Assembly: GCF_900112605.1 (NCBI RefSeq)
Contig: NZ_FOMJ01000013.1
Coordinates: forward strand, 1 to 36,444
DNA length: 36,444 nt
DNA from: Thiohalospira halophila DSM 15071
Lineage (GTDB): Bacteria; Pseudomonadota; Gammaproteobacteria; Thiohalospirales; Thiohalospiraceae
Direction of reading: 5' to 3'
The notes under the pieces are model-generated. The model was not told the DNA's origin. It did no database searches and saw only the letters and a program-made list of their open reading frames with translations. Positions 8,367 to 15,681 of the stretch are shown piece by piece. Each line of letters starts with the position of its first letter. Position 1 is the stretch's first letter. Position numbers and translations under genes: made by a program.

Positions 8367-9145
8367 GAGCCCTCCTCCCGGCCCTCGCCCGGCACCTCCT
8401 GCCGGCGTTCGCGGCCCGGGAGGTAGGCCCCCAGGATCTCGTCCAGCAGGCGGGCATTGGTCCCCTGCTGGATGAGGCCGATGGCCTCCATGATGAGGGA
8501 GTGGTTGGCGTACTCGCTCTCGGCCCGCTGCTCCAGGTTATCGGCGATGGGGATGGCCACCAGCTGGGCGAAGACGGCGCCGTAGAGGGTCGTGAGCAGG
8601 GCCACGGCCATGCCGGGCCCCACGGCCTCGGGGTTTTCCAGGTTGCCCAGCATCTGCACCAGCCCCACCAGGGTGCCGATCATGCCGAAGGCGGGCGCCT
8701 GCTCGCCGATGCTCCGGAAGACGCGCTGGCCGATCTCGTGGCGCTCCCAGGCGTGGTCCAGCTCCTCGTGCAGGGCGCGCTGGACGGTATCGGGATCCAT
8801 CCCGTCCACCAGCATCTGCAGCCCCTTGCGGTAGAAGTCGTTGGGCGAGACCTCGTCTTCCAGGGCCAGCAGGCCGTTCTTGCGCGCCGTGTTGGCGATC
8901 TCCTTGCTGCGCTCGATGAGGTCGCGCGGGTTCTCGCTCGGCAGCCGGAAGGCCATGAAGGCGACCTTCAGGGAGTTGCCGACCTGCCCCAGGGAGAACT
9001 TGATCAGGGTCCCGGCCAGGGTCCCGCCGAGGACGATGAGCAGGGCCGGGGGATACAGGAACTGGGCGCTGTCGCCACCCAGAACGATGGCCCCTACTAC
9101 GGTGGTGATCCCCAGCAGGAAGCCGATGAAGGTTGCCTTGTCCAC
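8363..9145 (-). CDS. pomA: Flagellar stator protein PomA/MotA
   Basis: This is a 260-residue four-helix stator channel subunit, close to the length of PomA (about 255) and shorter than Escherichia coli MotA (295). Helices lie near residues 5-22, 30-48, 150-170 and 180-202. PAFGMIGTLVGLVQML is the conserved third helix, and the cytoplasmic loop contains charged residues of the rotor-contacting type (EELDHAWERHE). It is the first gene of a minus-strand run pomA-pomB-diguanylate cyclase, and a sigma-70 type promoter is visible upstream. Confidence 0.92.
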   Translation of the reverse strand: MDKATFIGFLLGITTVVGAIVLGGDSAQFLYPPALLIVLGGTLAGTLIKFSLGQVGNSLKVAFMAFRLPSENPRDLIERSKEIANTARKNGLLALEDEVSPNDFYRKGLQMLVDGMDPDTVQRALHEELDHAWERHEIGQRVFRSIGEQAPAFGMIGTLVGLVQMLGNLENPEAVGPGMAVALLTTLYGAVFAQLVAIPIADNLEQRAESEYANHSLIMEAIGLIQQGTNARLLDEILGAYLPGRERRQEVPGEGREEGS

Positions 9146-9181
9146 GAATTCCTCGGTCTGTCGGTGGTGGGCAAGCGCGTG

Positions 9182-9210
9182 ATTACCGCATCCCGCCTTA
9201 TTGGTGTCAA
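9182..9210 (-). promoter_or_regulatory. Sigma-70 type promoter for pomAB
   Basis: On the minus strand a perfect TTGACA (9205-9210) is followed after 17 bases by GGTAAT (9182-9187), a poor -10 element. It lies 37 bases before the pomA start. No sigma-28 element was found here, so the stator genes may be expressed outside the late flagellar class. Confidence 0.45.
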
Positions 9211-9313
9211 TTCTCGAACAACTCGAGCGGATTTTCTGCGCTCATCCGAGAGGGTGGCGCGAATACTGAACGACGGCAGCAACGGGAATCCGGAGGCCTC
9301 GTCCGGAGTTGAC

Positions 9314-9331
9314 CCGCTTCGGCGGAAGCGG
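9314..9331. repeat. 7-bp hairpin upstream of the persulfide dioxygenase gene
   Basis: CCGCTTC (9314-9320) and GAAGCGG (9325-9331) flank the loop GGCG. It lies in the divergent gap between pomA and the dioxygenase gene, just after a TTGACC that could be a -35 element. It could be an operator, but nothing else supports this. Confidence 0.35.
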
Positions 9332-9427
9332 TACCCCACCGGCAGGCCGTCCACGCGAGGCATATGGGCTACGCTTGAGGATGGCTACGTGACCACCGTC
9401 GAACTGATGAACCGAGAGGAAGGCACC

Positions 9428-10180
9428 ATGCTTTTCAAGCAGTTGTTCGAACCCGAATCATCCACCTACACCTACCTGCTGCACTGCAGTGATACCGGCA
9501 CGACGGCCCTCATCGACCCGGTCATCGAGACCGTGGACCGCGACCTGGCCGTGCTCCAGGAGCTGGGGCTGACGCTGGACTACGCCGTGGAGACCCACAT
9601 CCACGCCGACCACATCACCGGCGGGCGGCTGCTGCGCGACCGGACCGGTTGCCGGCTGGCCGGCCCCGCCATGGACGATCTTCCCTGCCGCGACCTCGGC
9701 CTGCGCGAGGGCGAGCCGCTACGGGTGGGCCACCTGGAGGTGAATCCCCTCTACACCCCGGGGCACACCGATACCCACCACGCCTACCTGCTGGATAACG
9801 CGGGCCTGAAGATGCTCTTCTCCGGGGATGCCCTGCTCATCGAGGCGTGCGGTCGTACCGATTTCCAGTCGGGGGATGCGTCGACCCTCTACCGGAGCAT
9901 CCACGACAAGTTCTTTAACCTGCCGGACGAGACCCTGGTCTACCCGTGCCACGACTACGAGGAGCGCTGCATCACCACCATCAGTCAGGAGAAGGCGCGC
10001 AATCCGCGTCTGGGCAAGGGCAAAAGCGAGGCGGAGTTCGTGGCCATCATGGACGGCATGGATCTGCCGTACCCCCAGAAGATCGACTGGGCCCTGCCCG
10101 GCAACGAGGCCTGCGGCGATTGCCCGGATAACATGCCGGACCACAAGCAGCGGCTCTGCGAGGCGGATACGCAGGGCTGA
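9428..10180 (+). CDS. Persulfide dioxygenase, ETHE1-like (metallo-beta-lactamase fold)
   Basis: This 250-residue enzyme is predicted to oxidise glutathione persulfide to sulfite with a mononuclear iron. Iron ligands fit the family: HIHADH at residues 57-62, His113 in TPGHTDTH, Asp134 in FSGDALL and His175 in PCHDYEER. The sequence EACGRTDFQSGD is characteristic of ETHE1/persulfide dioxygenases rather than glyoxalase II. The C-terminus carries CGDCP, an unusual cysteine pair. The ATG at 9428 follows GAGAGGAAGG; an in-frame ATG at 9410 is less likely because that ribosome site lies inside it. The gene is a single transcription unit pointing away from pomA and suggests a sulfide or thiol-sulfur oxidation capacity. 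Confidence 0.88.
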   Translation: MLFKQLFEPESSTYTYLLHCSDTGTTALIDPVIETVDRDLAVLQELGLTLDYAVETHIHADHITGGRLLRDRTGCRLAGPAMDDLPCRDLGLREGEPLRVGHLEVNPLYTPGHTDTHHAYLLDNAGLKMLFSGDALLIEACGRTDFQSGDASTLYRSIHDKFFNLPDETLVYPCHDYEERCITTISQEKARNPRLGKGKSEAEFVAIMDGMDLPYPQKIDWALPGNEACGDCPDNMPDHKQRLCEADTQG

Positions 10181-10246
10181 GGGGGCATTCGCCAGCCAGT
10201 GCCCATGAGCGACAGGGTGCTAGCGGTGTTCCGCGAGGCAGGAAGC

Positions 10247-10280
10247 CCGTTCCCGCACCGCCGAGCAGGCGCGGGAACGG
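10247..10280 (+). terminator. 10-bp inverted repeat after the persulfide dioxygenase gene
   Basis: CCGTTCCCGC (10247-10256) and GCGGGAACGG (10271-10280) form a perfect 10-bp stem with a 14-base loop, 66 bases after the stop codon. No T run follows, so it may be a factor-assisted terminator or simply a stabilising hairpin. The rest of 10181-10352 shows no gene. Confidence 0.4.
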
Positions 10281-10352
10281 ATTCCAAGGGAAGCAGACAC
10301 CCGCTGGATACGGTCTCTCTACCGCTTCAAGTGCCTGATCGCAAGAGATGAT

Positions 10353-10428
10353 TGGTGGAGCCGAGGGGGATCGAACCCCTGACCTTCGCGTTGCGAACGC
10401 GACGCTCTCCCAGCTGAGCTACGGCCCC
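10353..10428 (-). tRNA. tRNA-Ala (anticodon CGC)
   Basis: The minus strand folds into a 76-base cloverleaf. The acceptor GGGGCCG pairs with CGGCTCC, the anticodon stem TCGCG/CGCGA holds loop TTCGCAA (anticodon CGC), the T arm is AGGGG-TTCGATC-CCCCT, and CCA is encoded. It reads GCG, a common alanine codon in this GC-rich genome. Confidence 0.95.
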
Positions 10429-10451
10429 GGGTCCCTGAACGGGAAGCCGGC

Positions 10452-10480
10452 ATGATAGGGCGGTGACCGGCCGTTGTAAA
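10452..10480 (-). promoter_or_regulatory. Sigma-70 promoter for tRNA-Ala
   Basis: On the minus strand TTTACA (10475-10480) is followed after 17 bases by TATCAT (10452-10457), each five of six matches to consensus. The tRNA starts 23 bases beyond the -10 element after a GC-rich stretch typical of stringently controlled stable-RNA promoters. Confidence 0.7.
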
Positions 10481-10500
10481 GGAGGCTCCGGATTCAGGAG

Positions 10501-11235
10501 TCACGTGCCCCGCCGGCGCTGCTCCCGATCCATGGCGAAAACCAGCTTTTCCACCTGTCGCTCGCTGCGGGGGTCGAGGTCGATGAAACGCAGGCCGATC
10601 TGCCGCCGCCTGTTATCGGTATCCTCGCGCACGGCGCGCACTTCCAGCTTGCATTCCAGGGGACGGGATTGACCGGGGACGTCTACGGCCGCGTACGGGA
10701 TCAGGGTTCCGTGCCCGAAGTCTTCCGGAATCTGGACACGGCTGTCCATGCGGACTCCGAGACCGCCGATGGAGATGTCGGCGAGTTCGCCCTGGATCAT
10801 GGGGCCCTCGCGCCCCTCCAGACCCAGTCGGACCGGGATGGGATCGGCGGAGCTGGCTGCGGCCCGGAAGTGCTCCCGGCGCTGCTGGTAGAGCAGATGT
10901 TCCGGCAAGGCCAGCAGCAGCCAGGGGGTCCCGTCCTCGCGCCCCACCCGCGACACCGTCGTGGAGAAGCTCACGTCCACCCCGCCAAGTTGCGCGAAGA
11001 TCCCGACCCGGCGCTCGGTGAGGCCGTCATAAGTCGAGGGTGGGGGATTGAGTTCGTCCAGCAGGAGGTAACCGCGCTCGGCATTGACGTCGAGGATGGC
11101 GCTGGTATGGATCTGGTTTCCGCCAAAGGGGGTGCTGACGTTCACGATATGGCGCCCGTCCGCCAGCCGGCGGAGGATGCCGACGATCTGGTGGGGCCGA
11201 GTGATGTGGTTATCGTTGTCTGCCAGGGAGCCCAA
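10501..11235 (-). CDS. ycgR: YcgR-type flagellar brake, PilZ domain c-di-GMP receptor
   Basis: This is a 244-residue cytoplasmic protein with an N-terminal YcgR domain (about residues 10-110) and a C-terminal PilZ domain. The c-di-GMP contacts are visible: the RxxxR switch in QRREHFR at the domain junction and the D-x-S-x-x-G element in DISIGGLGV. In enteric bacteria YcgR slows or biases the motor by binding the rotor/stator when c-di-GMP is high. Its presence near pomAB and two GGDEF proteins fits that job. No ATG is suitably placed; the start is TTG at 11233-11235 with a weak TGGA upstream. The gene stands upstream of no other minus-strand gene except tRNA-Ala. Bases 11236-11368 hold no recognised gene. 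Confidence 0.85.
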   Translation of the reverse strand: MGSLADNDNHITRPHQIVGILRRLADGRHIVNVSTPFGGNQIHTSAILDVNAERGYLLLDELNPPPSTYDGLTERRVGIFAQLGGVDVSFSTTVSRVGREDGTPWLLLALPEHLLYQQRREHFRAAASSADPIPVRLGLEGREGPMIQGELADISIGGLGVRMDSRVQIPEDFGHGTLIPYAAVDVPGQSRPLECKLEVRAVREDTDNRRRQIGLRFIDLDPRSERQVEKLVFAMDREQRRRGT

Positions 11236-11368
11236 GGTGATTCCAGAACGTTTTGAGTGCGCGGCGGCGGCAGTTTAGCGGGGATGGCCACGTTTTGCAC
11301 ACCGCGAAGCCGTCACCAGGAAGCTGGAGGAGGCATCGAGGTGGATGGAAGAGGGGAGGGTGGTGCCC

Positions 11369-11866
11369 CTAGGCCTGGGTGAGGCTTCCGCCGGAGGGGC
11401 CCCGACGAACGCCGCTGCGTCCGCCGGCGGTGTAGAGTTCGACGCCCGCATCGGCCTTGGGCGCCGGCGAGCGGAAGATGGTCAGCAGCTCCTCGACCCC
11501 CTGGCGGGTGGCCTCCAGGATCTGGCCATTGATCTCGTTCTGCTGCTGGGCGGCCTCCAGCCGCTGGGCCAGTGCTTCCCAGCGGTCCGGGAGGTCGGGG
11601 TCGGTCTCCCCGGCGGCGGCGCGGATGCCCTCCAGGCCGGCTTCCAGCCCCTGGCTCTGCATCCAGCGCAGGCGCTGGTTGACGGCCTCGCCGAGGCCCT
11701 CCAGCGCGGCCTGCTTGCGGGCGACTGCCTCGTCCAGTGGCGTGGCATCACGCCGGGCGAGGGCGCTGCTCTCCGCCTCCAGGGCCGACTCCAGTTCGGC
11801 CATCAGCCCTTCCTCGCGCTCGAGCTGCTCCTTCAGCGTCCGGAGGAGGCGGTCGGGGGCGCTCAT
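11369..11866 (-). CDS. flgN: Flagellar chaperone FlgN
   Basis: This is a 165-residue, highly helical, glutamine- and glutamate-rich protein with the typical FlgN layout. Long heptad-like helices run through RTLKEQLEREEGLMAELESAL, and the AVARKQAALEGL region is the FlgN signature. A glycine- and serine-rich tail forms the last 25 residues. FlgN binds the hook-filament proteins FlgK and FlgL, both encoded in this window, and pilots them to the export gate. It overlaps flgM by four bases (ATGA), so the two are translationally coupled in the usual flgMN order. Confidence 0.85.
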   Translation of the reverse strand: MSAPDRLLRTLKEQLEREEGLMAELESALEAESSALARRDATPLDEAVARKQAALEGLGEAVNQRLRWMQSQGLEAGLEGIRAAAGETDPDLPDRWEALAQRLEAAQQQNEINGQILEATRQGVEELLTIFRSPAPKADAGVELYTAGGRSGVRRGPSGGSLTQA

Positions 11867-12183
11867 TCGCCGTTGTTCCCCAGGTCCTGATCCATCTCCA
11901 TCAGGCGACTAGCGATGGACTCGGCATTGACCTCGAAGGTGCCGTCCTCAATGGACTGACGGACCGACTCCACGCGATGGGGATCCACGGCCGGCTCCTG
12001 CGCCATGGCGGCCTCCAGGCTCTGGAGCCGGGAGGCGACATCGGTGAAGCTGACCTTGTCACCGGCGCTCCCGGAGCTCTTCGTGGCGGCATTCTCGCCA
12101 CTGCCGCTCTCCGGACGGGTGGAGTCCCGTTCGTTGATACGGGTCTGTCCGGGGAGGACCCGATTGTTGAATTCGATAGCCAT
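11863..12183 (-). CDS. flgM: Anti-sigma-28 factor FlgM
   Basis: This is a 106-residue protein of typical FlgM size. The N-terminal half is disordered and polar. The C-terminal half contains VSFTDVASRLQSLEAAM and VDPHRVESVRQSIEDGTFEVN, the conserved sigma-28-binding helices, and then the ESIASRLMEMDQ helix. It holds sigma-28 inactive until the hook is complete and is then exported. The gene has its own sigma-28 type promoter and also lies downstream of flgA, so it is likely under dual control. Confidence 0.9.
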   Translation of the reverse strand: MAIEFNNRVLPGQTRINERDSTRPESGSGENAATKSSGSAGDKVSFTDVASRLQSLEAAMAQEPAVDPHRVESVRQSIEDGTFEVNAESIASRLMEMDQDLGNNGE

Positions 12184-12216
12184 ATTCGTTAACCGCTTGC
12201 GGGGTTGTTGCCCTCG

Positions 12217-12243
12217 GTAGCGGCCGGAGCCGGGAAACCTTTA
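12217..12243 (-). promoter_or_regulatory. Sigma-28 type promoter for flgMN
   Basis: On the minus strand TAAAGGTT (12236-12243) is followed after 11 bases by GCCGCTAC (12217-12224), close to the consensus TAAAGTTT-N11-GCCGATAA. It lies 33 bases before the flgM start. The same two half-sites recur nearly unchanged before flgK. Confidence 0.65.
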
Positions 12244-12274
12244 GGGCCGGATCCGAAAAAAGTCGAGAACCGGA

Positions 12275-13039
12275 TCAGCGTACCTGTACGCGCCCCGGGC
12301 CGACTACCTCGGCGTCCACCTCGCGCTCCGAGGAGAGGTTGCGTACCGGGATGGTCTCCCCCTTGCGGCCGTCGGCCAGCGCCTCGCCCTTCACGGAGAC
12401 GGCAAAGCCGCCGCTGCCGGCGGTGATGGTTACCCGGGCGCCACGCTCGACGAGGATCGGTGGTGCCACGTCCCGTCCGCTGATCACCCGGCCCGGCCGC
12501 AGCCGGCGCTCGGCCTGCTGGCCGGCGACCTCTCCCGGATCCGTGAAGTGGCCACCCCGAAGTCCCGAGGTATCCCGGGACTCCTGACCGAGATCACCCC
12601 GCTCCACCGTCTCCCCCCGATAGATCGGATTGCGCGCTACCACCACCGGGATCATGTGGCGCACCTCCACCGGGATGTAGACCCGCCAGCGTTCCGGCGT
12701 CTGGCACTGCACGCCTACCGTGGCGCGTCCGGATAGCTGCGTGTTCGGTGGCAGGAAGACCTCCGGCTCGTGGCCGCACTGCGTCAGCCGAAGCCGCGGG
12801 TCGATATAGCCTACTTCGATCTCCAGCCGGCCATCCCGGTCCGGGACCTGATGGACCACGAAGGCCTCGATGGCGCGCTCGATGGAGGCCGGGCTCTGGA
12901 TGGCCTCGTCCTCCTGCGCCTGGGCGGCGGAAGCGAACAGCAGGGCGACGAGCAGGATCCGGAGTAGGGAGAGCGGGGCGAGGGTCTGCATAGGAACTTG
13001 AGTTTGCGCCAGCCGGGGTGGCGGTGCAACAACCGTCAC
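12275..13039 (-). CDS. flgA: P-ring assembly chaperone FlgA
   Basis: This is a 254-residue periplasmic protein with a Sec signal peptide (hydrophobic core LLRILLVALLFASA, cleavage after AQA near residue 41). It has the SAF-type C-terminal domain of FlgA: NPIYRGETVERGDL, GRVISGRDVAPP, and a final RVTITAGSGGFAVSVKGEALADG segment. FlgA helps FlgI polymerise into the P ring around the rod. GTG at 13037-13039 is taken as the start because GGAG stands seven bases upstream. An ATG at 12991 gives a tidier signal peptide but has no ribosome site. It is divergent from cheR. Confidence 0.88.
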   Translation of the reverse strand: MTVVAPPPRLAQTQVPMQTLAPLSLLRILLVALLFASAAQAQEDEAIQSPASIERAIEAFVVHQVPDRDGRLEIEVGYIDPRLRLTQCGHEPEVFLPPNTQLSGRATVGVQCQTPERWRVYIPVEVRHMIPVVVARNPIYRGETVERGDLGQESRDTSGLRGGHFTDPGEVAGQQAERRLRPGRVISGRDVAPPILVERGARVTITAGSGGFAVSVKGEALADGRKGETIPVRNLSSEREVDAEVVGPGRVQVR

Positions 13040-13054
13040 GGATCCGCTCCGGAT

Positions 13055-13083
13055 TTCGGCAATTTGCTCGTTCGTTCTACAAT
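13055..13083 (+). promoter_or_regulatory. Possible sigma-70 promoter for cheR
   Basis: TACAAT (13078-13083) is a five-of-six -10 element; TTCGGC, 17 bases upstream, is a weak -35. It overlaps an in-frame ATG at 13082, which argues for the later cheR start. Confidence 0.35.
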
Positions 13084-13123
13084 GAACCCCACACTAGCCC
13101 CGCAGGCCCGGGAACGCCCAGAG

Positions 13124-13957
13124 ATGACCCAGCAGTTCAGTGACGACGAATACGAGAGCTTCCGCCTCTTCCTGGAGGACTCGGCGGGGATCACCCTGGG
13201 GGCCAACAAGCAGTACCTGGTCAACAGTCGGCTGAGCCGGCTGATGCGGGAGAACGGCATCGAGAGCCTCAGCGAGCTGGTCCGCGCCATCAAGGCCGGC
13301 CGGCCCGCCGGGCTCAAGGAGAAGATCATCGATGCCATGACCACCAACGAGACCTCCTGGTTCCGGGACAAGGTCCCCTTCCGGCAGCTCTCCGATCACA
13401 TCCTTCCGGAGCTTACGGCCCAGCGTTTGAACCGGCCGCTCCGGATCTGGTCGGCCGCCTGCTCCTCGGGGCAGGAGGTCTTCTCCATCTCCATCGTAAT
13501 CGACGAGTATCAGCGGGCTCATCCCGGAGCCATGCCCCGGGACGCCGAGATCCTGGGTACGGACATCTCCCCGAGCATGGTCCGTGACGCCAAGGAGGCC
13601 TGTTACGACAAGCTCGCCGTGGCGCGCGGGCTGGACAAGGAGCGGCAGGACAAGTACTTCACCGAGAAGGGCGACTGCTGGCAGGCCAACGAGTCCATCC
13701 GCAAGCGCACGAGCTTCCGCGAGGGGAACCTCATGGCGAGCTTCTCCAGCTACGGCAAGTTCGACATCATCTTCTGCCGCAACGTCCTCATCTACTTCTC
13801 CGCCGACCTCAAGCGGGACATCCTGGGGCGGCTGGCCAAGCAGCTGAACCCCGGTGGCTACCTCATCCTCGGCTCCTCGGAGTCGGTGACCGGCTACTCC
13901 GACGCCTACGAACTGGTCCGGGCCGGTGGCGGCGTCCTCTACCGCCTGCGCGGTTGA
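13124..13957 (+). CDS. cheR: Chemotaxis protein methyltransferase CheR
   Basis: This 277-residue protein methylates glutamates on chemoreceptors using S-adenosylmethionine. The N-terminal CheR helical domain (SDDEYESFRLFLEDSAGITL onward) is followed by the methyltransferase domain. Its features are MTTNETSWFRD, the SAM loop WSAACSSGQEVFSI, GTDIS, and the CheR hallmark FDIIFCRNVLIYFS. The ATG at 13124 gives the usual CheR length. Upstream in-frame starts (13082, 12998) lack ribosome sites and the first would fall on a -10 element. The gene lies just ahead of flgB, as in Pseudomonas and Vibrio, but the cheV gene usually found between flgA and cheR there is absent. Confidence 0.92.
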   Translation: MTQQFSDDEYESFRLFLEDSAGITLGANKQYLVNSRLSRLMRENGIESLSELVRAIKAGRPAGLKEKIIDAMTTNETSWFRDKVPFRQLSDHILPELTAQRLNRPLRIWSAACSSGQEVFSISIVIDEYQRAHPGAMPRDAEILGTDISPSMVRDAKEACYDKLAVARGLDKERQDKYFTEKGDCWQANESIRKRTSFREGNLMASFSSYGKFDIIFCRNVLIYFSADLKRDILGRLAKQLNPGGYLILGSSESVTGYSDAYELVRAGGGVLYRLRG

Positions 13958-13965
13958 GCCCTTCC

Positions 13966-14003
13966 GGCGGCAACCCCTTGCCGCCCGGCAAACCCTGTTG
14001 CCG
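13966..14003. promoter_or_regulatory. Tandem GGCAA/TTGCC palindromes upstream of flgB (putative activator sites)
   Basis: Two adjacent palindromes are seen: GGCGGCAA-CCCC-TTGCCGCC at 13966-13985 and CGGCAA-ACCCTG-TTGCCG at 13986-14003, with centres 19 bp apart (nearly two helical turns). They end about 45 bp before the sigma-54 element of flgB. The same half-sites occur before flgF and flgI. A binding site for a NtrC-type flagellar activator (FlrC/FleR class) is inferred. Confidence 0.55.
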
Positions 14004-14048
14004 CAGCAAGATCCCCGTAACTCCTTGATATAAAAAGAACCAGAAAGA

Positions 14049-14065
14049 TGGCACACCCGTTGCAT
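14049..14065 (+). promoter_or_regulatory. Sigma-54 promoter of the flgBCDE operon
   Basis: TGGCACACCCGTTGCA matches the consensus TGGCAC-N5-TTGCW. The invariant GG (14050-14051) and GC (14062-14063) have the exact 12-base offset. The flgB start is 35 bases downstream. Confidence 0.8.
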
Positions 14066-14099
14066 TTCTCCGGGCAAAGGCAACGCCGGAGGAATGCAC

Positions 14100-14498
14100 A
14101 TGGCCATCAGTGTCGACGACGCCCTGGGGATCCACCCCCAGGCCATGAAGCTGGCCCACCAGCGCTCCCAGGTGCTCGGGGCCAATCTCGCCAATGCGGA
14201 TACGCCCAACTACAAGGCCCGGGATATCGACTTCGAGGGGGCCATGCGGGCGGAGCTGGGGCGTCGTGAGGGCCTGACCATGGCGACGACCAGCGAGGGC
14301 CACCTCGGTGGTCCCGGCGGCCAGGCCGGCGAGCTCCAGTATCGCGTCCCCTTCCAGCCCTCCATCGACGGCAACACCGTGGATGCGGCCAAGGAGCAGA
14401 CCCGCTTCTCCGAGAACAGCATGCGCTACATGGCGTCTCTGCAGTTCGTGGAGGGGACCTTTTCCACCCTCAACAAGGCGGCGGGAGGCCAGGGCTGA
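14100..14498 (+). CDS. flgB: Flagellar proximal rod protein FlgB
   Basis: This 132-residue protein forms part of the proximal rod. The N-terminal motif LGANLANADTPNYKARDIDF is the rod-family signature and FSENSMRYMASLQF is the conserved C-terminal helix. ATG at 14100 follows GGAGG at the proper distance; the ATG six bases earlier is pressed against that ribosome site. It is the first gene of the sigma-54-driven operon and its stop overlaps the flgC start (TGATG). Confidence 0.95.
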   Translation: MAISVDDALGIHPQAMKLAHQRSQVLGANLANADTPNYKARDIDFEGAMRAELGRREGLTMATTSEGHLGGPGGQAGELQYRVPFQPSIDGNTVDAAKEQTRFSENSMRYMASLQFVEGTFSTLNKAAGGQG

Positions 14499-14941
14499 TG
14501 TCCTTCTTCAGCATGTTTGATACCGCCGGTTCGGCAATGACGGCCCAGCGGCTGCGGATGAACGTGACCTCCAGCAACCTGGCCAATGCCGACACCGTGA
14601 GCAGCAGTACCGGCGAAACCTACCGGGCCCGGCAGCCGGTCTTCGAGGCGGTCTATCGCCAGGAGCAGGCGGCGGCCGGCGGTAATGGCGGCACCGGCAT
14701 CGGCGAGGCAAGCGCCGGGGTGCGGGTGCGCGAGATCGTGGAGAGCGAGGCGCCCCTGCAGCAGCAGTACGACCCCAGTCATCCCATGGCGAACGAGGAG
14801 GGCTACATCTTCAAGCCCAACGTCAATCCCATGGAGGAGATGGCCAACCTGATCTCCGCCCAGCGCTCCTACGAGAGCAATCTGGAGGTCTTCAACTCGG
14901 CCAAGCAGATGTACATGCGGACCCTGCAGATGGGCCGCTAG
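14498..14941 (+). CDS. flgC: Flagellar proximal rod protein FlgC
   Basis: This is a 147-residue rod protein. MTAQRLRMNVTSSNLANADT is the N-terminal rod motif, followed by YRARQPVFE, and it closes with SAQRSYESNLEVFNSAKQM, the conserved C-terminal helix. Length is normal. It shares one base with the flgB stop, so translation is coupled, and an 18-base gap separates it from flgD. Confidence 0.95.
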   Translation: MSFFSMFDTAGSAMTAQRLRMNVTSSNLANADTVSSSTGETYRARQPVFEAVYRQEQAAAGGNGGTGIGEASAGVRVREIVESEAPLQQQYDPSHPMANEEGYIFKPNVNPMEEMANLISAQRSYESNLEVFNSAKQMYMRTLQMGR

Positions 14942-14958
14942 CCAGGAGGAAATGGACC

Positions 14959-15651
14959 ATGGCCATCGATCCCACCTCGGGGAAGAACCCCTACGAGCAG
15001 TTGGGGCTGACCAGTAACCGGGAGGAGAACAAGAAGGAGGACAGCGATCCCGCCTCGGTGGGCCAGGACCAGTTCCTGGAGCTCATGATGGCGCAGCTGG
15101 AGAACCAGGATCCCACGAGCCCCCAGGACAACGGGGAGTTCATGAGCCAGATGGCGACCTTCAGCCAGGCCCAGGGCATGAAGGAACTCACCGAGACCTT
15201 CACCGACCTGGCGGAGGATCTGAGCTCCAATCAGGCGCTGCAGGCCTCCTCCATGATCGGCCGGTCGGTCCTGGCACCGGGGGAATCGGTCCGCTATGAC
15301 GGCGAGAATGCGGCTGGCGGCGCCATCCAGCTGGATTCCAGCGCCCAGGACGTCTCGGTGTCGGTCTACAACGGCGCCGGCCAGGAGGTTCGCAATATCC
15401 AGATGGGGCAGCTCCCCGAGGGGCGCCACTTCTTCAGCTGGGACGGGACCGATAATGACGGCAATTCCCTGCCGCCCGGCAATTACGAGATAAGTGCCGA
15501 GGGGCTGCAGGAGGGACAGAACAAGAGCCTGGAGACCTCCGTGCTGGCACGGGTGGATAGCGTCTCCATGGGATCCGGCGGTCAGGGGATGAAGCTGAAC
15601 CTGGCCGGCGGCGAGACAATGGGCCTGGACAAGATCCAGGAGATCATGTAA
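14959..15651 (+). CDS. flgD: Hook cap / hook assembly scaffold FlgD
   Basis: This 230-residue scaffold caps the growing hook and is later discarded. The conserved N-terminal export and assembly segment appears as GQDQFLELMMAQLENQDPTS and SQMATFSQ. The central FlgD Tudor/Ig-like part contains QLPEGRHFFSWDGTDNDGN, the usual W-D-G-x-x-x-x-G loop. The C-terminus ends in a short VDSVSMGSGGQGMKLNLAGGE strand pair. An AGGAGG-type ribosome site precedes the ATG. Confidence 0.95.
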   Translation: MAIDPTSGKNPYEQLGLTSNREENKKEDSDPASVGQDQFLELMMAQLENQDPTSPQDNGEFMSQMATFSQAQGMKELTETFTDLAEDLSSNQALQASSMIGRSVLAPGESVRYDGENAAGGAIQLDSSAQDVSVSVYNGAGQEVRNIQMGQLPEGRHFFSWDGTDNDGNSLPPGNYEISAEGLQEGQNKSLETSVLARVDSVSMGSGGQGMKLNLAGGETMGLDKIQEIM

Positions 15652-15681
15652 CGACTTCGCAAGGGAAAGGAGTGAACTGCC

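Noticed and set aside
8336-9427. N-terminal extension of the persulfide dioxygenase frame over pomA
   Set aside because: The frame is open by chance opposite pomA. The family length, the ribosome site and the ATG at 9428 set the true start.
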